NCBI GenBank assembly: GCA_947176355.1
Contig: CAMWQY010000159.1
Location: 1-6,326 of the forward strand
Source of the DNA: an uncultured Porphyromonadaceae bacterium
GTDB lineage: Bacteria; Bacteroidota; Bacteroidia; Bacteroidales; Muribaculaceae
Length of the DNA stretch: 6,326 nucleotides
Reading direction: 5' to 3'
Shown here: piece after piece, positions 1 to 6,326 of the stretch
Position numbering within the stretch: the stretch's first letter is position 1
Layout: each line of letters opens with the position of its first letter
Notes under the pieces: generated by a model
What the model saw: the letters and a program-made list of their open reading frames with translations, nothing else
What the model was told of the DNA's origin: nothing
Database searches by the model: none
Program-made: the position numbers and the translations under genes

Positions 1-5
1 ATTCA

Positions 6-269
6 ATGGAGACAAAAACAGAACGTCAAAAACTAAATAGAATAAAAGCAGTATTGGCAGAAACCGGACACACCGGCAAATGGCTTGCCGAGCAATTAGG
101 CAAAGATCCCGTCACCGTCTCCAAATGGTGTACCAATACCTCCCAGCCTGATTTATATACACTCCAAGAGATTTCGAATATTCTTGACTTAGATATACGA
201 TATTTGATAGTATCAAGTAATAGAACTATTGATAATGGCTACAATAACGAAGGATCAGCAGTTATTTGA
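6..269 (+). CDS. XRE-family helix-turn-helix transcriptional regulator
   Basis: This 87-residue protein is a small DNA-binding regulator that probably controls its own operon. A Cro/C1-type helix-turn-helix fills residues 10-68: the first helix contains KWLAEQLG (25-32), the recognition helix is DPVTVSKWCTN (34-44), and SQPDLYTLQEISNILDLD (46-63) forms the usual closing helices. TGKWLAEQLGKDP and SQPDLYTL are signatures I associate with short Bacteroidota XRE proteins. The ATG at 6 puts the domain at the expected distance from the N-terminus, but only five bases lie upstream, so the promoter and any earlier start cannot be judged. The last 20 residues lie outside the fold and overlap the next gene by 35 bases in another frame, which suggests translational coupling. 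Its size and position recall controller proteins of restriction-modification and defence cassettes. The fold is certain, whereas the target and the sign of regulation are inferred. Confidence 0.9.
   Translation: METKTERQKLNRIKAVLAETGHTGKWLAEQLGKDPVTVSKWCTNTSQPDLYTLQEISNILDLDIRYLIVSSNRTIDNGYNNEGSAVI
204..230. promoter_or_regulatory. Two nearly adjacent perfect dyads before the large gene (possible operator or start-site hairpin)
   Basis: TTGATA-g-TATCAA (204-216) is a perfect 6-base dyad with a one-base spacer. AATAG-aa-CTATT (219-230) is a perfect 5-base dyad with a two-base spacer. Two bases separate them, and the second ends four bases before the ATG at 235. A further TTGATA occurs at 229-234. 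They fall in codons 67-75 of the regulator, just beyond its folded domain. They could be an operator for that regulator, although an operator inside the regulator's own gene would act only on an internal promoter or by roadblock. They could also be a weak structure around the start codon, or chance in A/T-rich DNA. GATATTTG at 201-206 and just before is one base off the Bacteroidota -7 element (TAnnTTTG), but no convincing -33 element accompanies it. Confidence 0.3.
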
Positions 270-3200
270 TAAGCTTCACGCCAAACGAAGTAAGCAGGCT
301 GAAGTTCTTGATGACTTTGCAATGCGTGGCATCAAGCAAAGCGTTGTGGATATGTATAATCAAAAGGCTCATTTCATATATGAGCTTCTTCAGAACGCAG
401 ATGATGCGCGAGCCAGTGAAGTCACATTTGAACTATACCCTAAGAAGCTTGTCTTCCGTCATAATGGAACGGAACGGTTCACTGTTTCAGAAGACAGAGA
501 AGATGCTATACCGTATGGCCATATCAATGCAATCACAGCCATTGGCTTTTCTGGAAAGCAACAAGATGAAGGCAACAAGATTGGTAAATTTGGCATTGGA
601 TTTAAGGCAATATATCAATACAGCAGTACGCCAGAAATCTATGATGAAACTTTCTGTTTTAGAATAGAGAAGTTTATCGTGCCAACTCAGATAGGCTCTG
701 ACTATCCTAGCAGGAACCCAAAGGAAACAATATTTGTGTTTCCTTTTGACCAGCCAGATAAGGCGTTCAATGATATAAAGTCAAAACTTGAAAATCTTAA
801 TAATCCCATTTTGTTCCTCAGACATTTACAAAAAGTATCTGTAGTTGTCAGAGGAATGTCTCAGGGTGTGTATTCCAAGAAATCCAAATTTAAGGAGGTG
901 GTGGAAGACATTACCCATAATCTGTATGAGATTGACAATCATGGAGAGAAACAGATGATGCACCTGTTTACTCGTCCGATTAAGGTAAATAACGAGCAAA
1001 AGGATAATTACTATATCAGCGTCGGATATAGTCTCACTAAGGATGGCAACATAGATGTAGAAGCTCGACCCAATGTGTTCTGCTTTTTTCCTACCTCTGA
1101 AAAGTTCGGAGATATATGTTGTATAACCCATGCTCCTTTTGAACTGGTGAACAGTCGTCAACAGCTAAAGGATACAAACTATAATGATAGCCTAAAGCGA
1201 TTGTTGGCAAATCTTGCAGCAGAGGCACTCCCAATTCTTAGGGACTATTATCTGAAATCAAAAAGGACAATCTTCGACGGAAATATTCTCAATATAATTC
1301 CACCGAGTGGGAACTATTGGTCGGAAAGGGATGATTCCGTGTTCAGAAAAAAATATATTGAGACTATAAAAGAGAATGAGTTAATCCTCTCAAGAGAAAA
1401 AGAATATTCAACACCGGATTGTCTTCTTATGGTCTCAAACTTGTCATTGGCGAACCTCATATCTACCGAACAGCTACAAGAACTCAAAGGTGAGGATACT
1501 CATTTTTTGAATGCCAAAATTTGGGGAATGGTCAATGAGGAATATGAGCTTAGAAGCTTATTGACCCAGACCTTAGGCGTTGAAACATTTAATGCAGATG
1601 ATCTTCTCGGAGAAATAACTCCGGAATTTATGGATGCGCAGTCCTATGACTGGGTAAAAAGACTATACAACCACCTACACAAGAAAGAACATGAAACGTG
1701 GGAGGTTGACAACGATGATGAAAGCGCATGGGACTACTCCGCATGTTCTTCTCCGATAGTGAAGACTTCAACAAGAGAGTGGGTTTCGGCCTATACCTCG
1801 TTAGGCGAACTGAACGTTTTTCTACCGCTAAAAACAAAGGTGGATGAGGCTGATTATAAATTTGTCAATGATGAGTATCTAAAAGAGGATGTTACAAGAA
1901 ATTTCCTTCGTAATGCCCTTCATCTGACACAGCCTGATTCATGGTCATACATCGGTTCTGTTATTTTTCAACACTGTCAGGCGAAAGAATTGTCGAGTGA
2001 ACAGTTGAAGCACTTTTTTGAGTTCATATATAAATATCTCCAAGGAATTGAGGATACTGAAAAGAGGGCGGAAAAACTCAGCGAGATAAAGAAGTCTTTT
2101 GCGTTGCTTACGCAGAACGACTCTTTTACGTTGTTATCTACCCCGATATATTATGACTCAAAAATGCTTAAATCTTTTATGTCTGGGGTAAAGTGTAACT
2201 TTGTCGCTTCAGACAAATACGCAGACTTTATCAAGAGATATACAGAAGAAAGATACAGGGCTTTCTTGATAGAATTGGGTGTTATTTTTAGACCATCAAT
2301 TCAATCGGAAGAATATTCTTACGAGGGCTGGGTGCCATCTACAGTTACTAAAAGATTTAACCTGCGTACATATACGGCAGCAAAATATACTGATTATTAC
2401 TTTCCGAATATAAAGGAGTTCGCTGATAATAAGAGAAAGGATAAGGTTACGTCTCAGACACTTTGGTCATGGCTCGCAGATGAAAGCCTTAGTAAATATC
2501 GGTATGCAAGGTGCAGGTACCGTTATTACAGTTGGTATAGTGCGCAACCTGCGGATTCAAAACTTTATACAGAACTTAAAACTCTAAAATGGATTTGTAT
2601 AAATAATGAGTGGGTATCTCCTTCGGAAACATATCTCGAAGATTTGGAGGCTGCCGGTTATGAGATAACAGAATCCATTGTAGAATTTCTTGAAATCCAG
2701 AAAAAAGAACGCGACTTAAAGGAGCTCGGGCTTACCGATGAGGAAATTCAGCGAAATCGCATTGGAAAGATGGTTGAGGAATCGGGTCTTACAGAGGACG
2801 AGGTTCAAGCGGCATTGGCAAAAGCTAAGGCTGAAAAAGCTGCCAGAAAAGTAGCCGCAACAAAATCAGCTGATAATAATGAGAAAAAAGATAGTTCTGA
2901 TGGAAACTATCAGACCTCTGATGCTACTAAACCAGATGCCCATAAAGATGAGCCTGAAAGGAAAAGTGCTATTGAGAAAAAACGTGATGAATGGGAAAAG
3001 ATGAGCAAGGCCCCAAATGGACGACCTGCTACATCACAATCTGGCGCAGGTAAAGCGTCCTCGTTAGATATTCCTGATATGCACACTGAGGGTAATCTCG
3101 ATGAGCCATTCTTTGACAATGCTCCCGCTGAAAAGAAACAATCTTCTGCTGATAAACGCAAACGTGCCACAGAGAAATTTAAGAGGAAAAATACTGAGGC

Positions 3201-5034
3201 AAAGAATGCAGCCGAGAAAGCTGAGGATGCTAATGAATTACTCGAAATCTTTGAGACAACTACGCCTTACTCCTTCTTATGGTTTAAGCTACTTATGGAC
3301 TTGCAGTTTGCGGAACATAAGAAGTCAAAGGAACGCGAATTTGAGGTTAGCTTCACGGAATTTGAGATTACAAATTTCGGGAAAGGTGTAAGCCTTAAAA
3401 ATCCTTCAAAAGACATACCAGACTGGATAGAAAATGCGGGATCGTTAGACGTTTTCCTTTGCAGCCCAAAGAAAACTGATAAACTTGCATCATCAATTAT
3501 AAAAATTGATGGTTCATCAGTTGAATTTGCTATAGATGCAAAGGATGTCAAGAAGTTTAATGGCGTGGTTCAGATTAAACTTATAGCCCGTGATTCAATA
3601 AATCACATTGATTCATTGCGCCAGAGGTTTATTCAGCTTGGATTCGAGGATGAGTATAATCTCAATGAGAATCTAAATCAGAGGATAGAGTTTATCTATG
3701 GACCTCCGGGAACCGGTAAGACTACTCGCCTTGTAAAGAAATTGTCAGATATTATAAATAACCCGAATGGGTACAAGAATATTCTTGTTCTGACTCCGAC
3801 CAACAAGGCTGCCGATGTAATTGCCACCAAACTATTTGATGATAATAACTGCGGGGACTATCTTACTCGATTTGGAGCAACCGAGAGTCAAGATTTGATA
3901 GAAGAGGCTGTTGTGCAGTCTCGCGATACTTTCTTTATTGATTCGTTGGACAGGAACATCGTGGTCACAACGGTCGCACGATACTCCTACGACTGTTTCC
4001 AGCCAGACAACTGCGCTATCTGTGATTTTGACTGGGATTTGATTGTAATAGATGAAGCCTCAATGGTGGATATAGTCCCTATGATTTATATACTCTATAA
4101 AAGTAAGGATGCGGACTTCATTATTGCAGGTGACCCGAAACAGATTGAGCCCGTCACTCAAAACGATATGCCTACCTATAATATCTATGATATGGTAGGT
4201 CTTAATAGTTTCAAGGAAGCAATTGAGAACTATAGGAGGTTCCCGATTGAGGCTTTGACTACTCAACACCGTTCCATTCCAACAATCGGAACTCTTGTAA
4301 GTCAATTCGCTTATGACGGTTTGGTAAAACATGACGTTGCGCGGACAACCCCCAAACCTCTAAATATTGATGGGATGAGTTTGCAAGCGATAAACTTCGT
4401 GGGCTTCCGGACCGAAGAGTTGGATAGGCTTTACGGGCTGACAGCAATAGGTAAATCTCCATTCCATTTGTATTCTGCGATTCTTACCTACAATATGGTT
4501 CGCTATATGGCAGAGCAAATTGAGAAAAATCATCCGGGTAAGGAATATACGATTGGTATTGTAACGCCATACGGGGCGCAGGCAGATGCTATTAGCCAAA
4601 TGGAGGCCTATCACCCAATGAGTACACCTCACTGCAAAGTAACAGTTGGAACAGTACATAGATTTCAAGGTGACGAGTGCGACATAATGTTCTTACTACT
4701 CAATCCACCGGCGAATCCCGGAGAGAACTCCCATGTGAATAATGACAACATTATAAATGTTGCCATGAGCCGTGCTCGTGATTACTTATTCTTCCTTATG
4801 CCTCAAAGTCAGTTGGATGGATTTAACATCAAGAGACGATTACGCGATTTAGTGCCTAAGAAAAGTACAATCACTTATTCGGAAATGGAGAAGTTGCTAT
4901 TTGGTGAAATAGGTTATATTGAACGTAATACAAATGTTACCTGTCATTTGCCTGTTAATGTTTATTCGGATTCTATGTTAAAATATGAAGTACGAATTAG
5001 CGATACTGCTCTTGACATACAAATTAATAATTGA
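235..5034 (+). CDS. Sacsin/Hsp90-like ATPase fused to an SF1 (UPF1/DNA2-like) helicase
   Basis: This 1,599-residue cytosolic protein has two nucleotide-driven engines. Residues about 20-310 form a sacsin-type GHKL ATPase: N-box ELLQNADDA (50-58, E50 and N54), HNG (76-78) in the G1 position, IGFSGK (103-108), GKFGIGFKAIYQ (117-128), then FFPTSE (284-289) and HAPFELVNSRQQL (299-311). Residues 310-815 are a long helical section of unknown role. Residues 815-1005 are a charged Lys/Glu/Ala linker, and 1005-1140 an uncharacterised module. The helicase has Walker A GPPGTGKT (1156-1163), Walker B DEAS (1273-1276), motif III GDPKQ (1299-1303), QHRS (1344-1347), motif V GTVHRFQGDE (1472-1481) and motif VI VAMSRAR (1509-1515), all intact. 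It should translocate on or unwind nucleic acid. The ATG at 235 is preferred to the in-frame TTG at 229. No clear Shine-Dalgarno is seen, so coupling to the overlapping regulator gene is likely. No nuclease motif was found. A defence role is inferred, and the substrate is unknown. Confidence 0.9.
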   Translation: MATITKDQQLFDKLHAKRSKQAEVLDDFAMRGIKQSVVDMYNQKAHFIYELLQNADDARASEVTFELYPKKLVFRHNGTERFTVSEDREDAIPYGHINAITAIGFSGKQQDEGNKIGKFGIGFKAIYQYSSTPEIYDETFCFRIEKFIVPTQIGSDYPSRNPKETIFVFPFDQPDKAFNDIKSKLENLNNPILFLRHLQKVSVVVRGMSQGVYSKKSKFKEVVEDITHNLYEIDNHGEKQMMHLFTRPIKVNNEQKDNYYISVGYSLTKDGNIDVEARPNVFCFFPTSEKFGDICCITHAPFELVNSRQQLKDTNYNDSLKRLLANLAAEALPILRDYYLKSKRTIFDGNILNIIPPSGNYWSERDDSVFRKKYIETIKENELILSREKEYSTPDCLLMVSNLSLANLISTEQLQELKGEDTHFLNAKIWGMVNEEYELRSLLTQTLGVETFNADDLLGEITPEFMDAQSYDWVKRLYNHLHKKEHETWEVDNDDESAWDYSACSSPIVKTSTREWVSAYTSLGELNVFLPLKTKVDEADYKFVNDEYLKEDVTRNFLRNALHLTQPDSWSYIGSVIFQHCQAKELSSEQLKHFFEFIYKYLQGIEDTEKRAEKLSEIKKSFALLTQNDSFTLLSTPIYYDSKMLKSFMSGVKCNFVASDKYADFIKRYTEERYRAFLIELGVIFRPSIQSEEYSYEGWVPSTVTKRFNLRTYTAAKYTDYYFPNIKEFADNKRKDKVTSQTLWSWLADESLSKYRYARCRYRYYSWYSAQPADSKLYTELKTLKWICINNEWVSPSETYLEDLEAAGYEITESIVEFLEIQKKERDLKELGLTDEEIQRNRIGKMVEESGLTEDEVQAALAKAKAEKAARKVAATKSADNNEKKDSSDGNYQTSDATKPDAHKDEPERKSAIEKKRDEWEKMSKAPNGRPATSQSGAGKASSLDIPDMHTEGNLDEPFFDNAPAEKKQSSADKRKRATEKFKRKNTEAKNAAEKAEDANELLEIFETTTPYSFLWFKLLMDLQFAEHKKSKEREFEVSFTEFEITNFGKGVSLKNPSKDIPDWIENAGSLDVFLCSPKKTDKLASSIIKIDGSSVEFAIDAKDVKKFNGVVQIKLIARDSINHIDSLRQRFIQLGFEDEYNLNENLNQRIEFIYGPPGTGKTTRLVKKLSDIINNPNGYKNILVLTPTNKAADVIATKLFDDNNCGDYLTRFGATESQDLIEEAVVQSRDTFFIDSLDRNIVVTTVARYSYDCFQPDNCAICDFDWDLIVIDEASMVDIVPMIYILYKSKDADFIIAGDPKQIEPVTQNDMPTYNIYDMVGLNSFKEAIENYRRFPIEALTTQHRSIPTIGTLVSQFAYDGLVKHDVARTTPKPLNIDGMSLQAINFVGFRTEELDRLYGLTAIGKSPFHLYSAILTYNMVRYMAEQIEKNHPGKEYTIGIVTPYGAQADAISQMEAYHPMSTPHCKVTVGTVHRFQGDECDIMFLLLNPPANPGENSHVNNDNIINVAMSRARDYLFFLMPQSQLDGFNIKRRLRDLVPKKSTITYSEMEKLLFGEIGYIERNTNVTCHLPVNVYSDSMLKYEVRISDTALDIQINN

Positions 5035-5045
5035 TATGTTAGGCT

Positions 5046-6326
5046 ATGAAGATTGAGGATATAAAGGCATTGATTGCTTCGGATGAGTCGAGGACTCTGG
5101 AGCTAAAGAAGAGTACCGGAGAACTGAAAGACGGTATGCATGCGGCGTGTGCTTTCCTGAATACGGAGGGTGGTTGGCTGATTTTCGGCATCGCACCGAA
5201 GTCACTGAAGACAATCGGTCAGCAAGTGACTGATGATACCCAACGTGAAATAGCTCAGGCTCTCGCAGGATTACAGCCGGCAGTCGATATGCGGCCAGAG
5301 TATATTGATGTGCCGGATCATCCTGGTCATAAACTTATCGCCATGCACTTCGATGGCTGGGTTTGGGGTGAGCGCCCCCACACTTTCCACGGTTGTCCTT
5401 ACTACAAAGTTGAGAGTACCACAAAGGTTATGCCGCAGGATATGTATGATGAACGAATCAGAGCCTTTGAGCCGAAAACATATTCTTGGGAATTACGGCA
5501 GGCTGAAGGTGTGACTCTTTCTGATCTCAATGAAAAGCACATTCGCGGTTGTATACGTCTTGGGGTCGAAGGTGGACGAATTCCTGCCAGTGCTTTGAGT
5601 GCGCCTATATCCGATACTCTATCGAAATGGAAGCTGCTTAAAAATGGCATTCCAACCAATGGTGCTGCCATGCTTTTCTCCGATAGGGTTGATGAATACG
5701 ACAACTTCAAGATAAAGATGGCTCGTTTCCTGGGGACAGATAAGAATGAGTTTATCGATGAGATGCGTGTCGAGGGGAATTTCTTCGACTTGCTTGATGC
5801 AGGATTGGCGTTCTGTTTCAAACACCTCAATCTCAGCGGTAAAATCACCAACCGCAGTCTTCAACGCGAAGAGCGGCTTGAGATTCCTTACAAGGCGCTT
5901 AGAGAAGCCATAATCAACTCGCTCTGTCATCGTCAGTGGGAGAAATATAATCTGCTCAATAGTATCGCCATCTATGATGACCGCGTGGAAATCGGTAATC
6001 CCGGCATCTTCCCTTCTCAGATTACGCCCGAAAATATCAAGGAGCCCCATGATTCATACCCTTATAATGTCAAGATGGCCGAAGCGCTCTACCGTTCAAT
6101 GTGGTTGGAGAACTGGGGGTCAGGAGCAAAACGCATAATCGAGGCTTGCCAGGAACAAGACGTAGAAGAACCCACATGGCGTTGGGACGGTGGCTTCGTC
6201 TACGTCACTTTCAAACGACCGATCAAACAAGAGGATGAACCGCTCAACCACCGCTCAACCACCGCTCAACTACCGCTCAACTACCGTCCAAGTACCGCTC
6301 AGGTTCAAAAACTTATTCTTTCGATG
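5046..6326 (+). CDS. AlbA_2/Schlafen-like and HATPase_c_4 ATP-binding protein, 3' end missing
   Basis: The frame is open for 427 codons and runs off the window without a stop. Residues about 14-130 are an AlbA_2 (Schlafen AlbA-like) domain: TLELKKSTGELK (17-28) and the core CAFLNTEGGWLIFGI (35-49). In other proteins this fold binds or cuts nucleic acid. Residues about 275-390 match HATPase_c_4 (COG2865, often mislabelled RecG-related): EIPYKALREAIINSLCHR (279-296) with an N-box-like E287/N291, DRVEIGNPGIFP (312-323), and NWGSGAKRI (356-364). A linker from a tandem DNA repeat follows (399-420), and VQKLILSM appears to begin a C-terminal winged-helix domain, expected from relatives but outside the window. 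The ATG at 5046 is the first start after an in-frame TAG at 5040, 11 bases past the large gene's stop; no Shine-Dalgarno is evident. The higher GC suggests separate acquisition. RNA or DNA binding, or a regulatory role, are all possible. Confidence 0.88.
   Translation, partial: MKIEDIKALIASDESRTLELKKSTGELKDGMHAACAFLNTEGGWLIFGIAPKSLKTIGQQVTDDTQREIAQALAGLQPAVDMRPEYIDVPDHPGHKLIAMHFDGWVWGERPHTFHGCPYYKVESTTKVMPQDMYDERIRAFEPKTYSWELRQAEGVTLSDLNEKHIRGCIRLGVEGGRIPASALSAPISDTLSKWKLLKNGIPTNGAAMLFSDRVDEYDNFKIKMARFLGTDKNEFIDEMRVEGNFFDLLDAGLAFCFKHLNLSGKITNRSLQREERLEIPYKALREAIINSLCHRQWEKYNLLNSIAIYDDRVEIGNPGIFPSQITPENIKEPHDSYPYNVKMAEALYRSMWLENWGSGAKRIIEACQEQDVEEPTWRWDGGFVYVTFKRPIKQEDEPLNHRSTTAQLPLNYRPSTAQVQKLILSM
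6240..6305 (+). repeat. 11-base tandem repeat inside the AlbA_2 gene, frame-cycling linker
   Basis: Six consecutive 11-base units are present. Units 1-2 are CCGCTCAACCA, units 3-4 are CCGCTCAACTA, unit 5 is CCGTCCAAGTA (three changes from unit 4), and unit 6 keeps only the first seven bases. Because 11 is not divisible by three, the unit is read successively in all three frames, and three units encode one 11-residue period: PLNHRSTTAQL, then PLNYRPSTAQV (residues 399-409 and 410-420). No frame of the unit contains a stop. The repeat sits between the HATPase_c_4 domain and the expected C-terminal domain. Slippage by three units would change linker length in frame, while slippage by one or two units would shift the frame downstream. 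Confidence 0.9.

Noticed and set aside
229..234. TTG at 229 as the start of the large gene
   Set aside because: It would add only two residues. The in-frame ATG at 235 is a stronger codon and neither has a better ribosome binding site, so ATG is preferred.
367..385. Inverted repeat GCTCAT-7-ATGAGC inside the large gene
   Set aside because: It lies across codons of the conserved N-box region (HFIYELLQN), so coding constraint explains it. A single 6-base stem is expected by chance.
1675..1740. His/Lys cluster (HLHKKEHETW) as a phospholipase-D-type HKD nuclease motif
   Set aside because: The spacing H-x-K-x4-D is not met, and no second copy is present.
3505..3546. Possible PD-(D/E)xK nuclease motif (ID at 1091-1092, IDAK at 1100-1103) before the helicase
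   Set aside because: The spacing is loosely compatible, but the lone short match has no upstream glutamate or supporting fold pattern that I can see. Such matches are common by chance in a Lys/Asp-rich protein.
826..4668. Short minus-strand and alternative-frame open frames within the large gene
   Set aside because: The 1,599-residue frame carries continuous domain signatures throughout; the shorter frames lack recognisable motifs and are shadows.
5035..5045. AGG at 5041-5043 as a Shine-Dalgarno for the third gene
   Set aside because: It is only two bases from the ATG, too close to work. Translation probably depends on coupling or on the A/T-rich context.
5402..6050. Two long minus-strand open frames (143 and 149 residues) opposite the third gene
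   Set aside because: They are antisense to a clearly recognisable AlbA_2/HATPase_c_4 coding sequence, overlap each other in different frames, and show no domain-like pattern.

Overview
The window holds three co-directional genes on the + strand, packed so tightly that one mRNA is the simplest reading. They are a small XRE-type helix-turn-helix regulator (6-269), a very large ATPase-helicase fusion protein of 1,599 residues (235-5034), and an AlbA_2/Schlafen-like ATP-binding protein (5046 onward) that is cut off by the window end. Genes 1 and 2 overlap by 35 bases. Genes 2 and 3 are 11 bases apart. No RNA genes, insertion sequences, CRISPR array or terminator are visible, and no non-coding stretch is longer than 11 bases apart from the first five bases.

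The likely source is a member of the Bacteroidota (Bacteroides, Prevotella, Muribaculaceae or a relative). The clues are the lack of convincing Shine-Dalgarno sequences, A/T-rich leaders before the start codons, and protein sequences that match my memory of Bacteroidota families, especially the AlbA_2 protein and the short XRE protein. This is an inference. Hand-counted 60-base lines suggest the large gene is about 35-42% GC and the third gene about 45-60% GC, so the genes may not share one origin.

Layout. Bases 6-269 encode the regulator. Two short, nearly adjacent perfect dyads (204-216 and 219-230) lie in its last codons and end four bases before the ATG of the large gene. The large protein starts with a sacsin/Hsp90-like (GHKL) ATPase module, has a long middle section, a highly charged Lys/Glu/Ala-rich linker, a small uncharacterised module, and ends in a complete SF1 (UPF1/DNA2-like) helicase. 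The third protein carries an N-terminal AlbA_2 domain, a second GHKL-type domain (HATPase_c_4), and then a linker encoded by an 11-base tandem repeat (6240-6305) that is not a multiple of three.

How they may work together (inference): the regulator-first, overlapping arrangement and the combination of a sacsin-like ATPase, an SF1 helicase and an AlbA_2 protein resemble a regulated defence or nucleic-acid surveillance cassette against phage or other mobile DNA. I do not recognise it as a named system. No nuclease motif could be identified, so the effector, if there is one, is either an unrecognised domain, the missing C-terminus of gene 3, or a gene outside the window.
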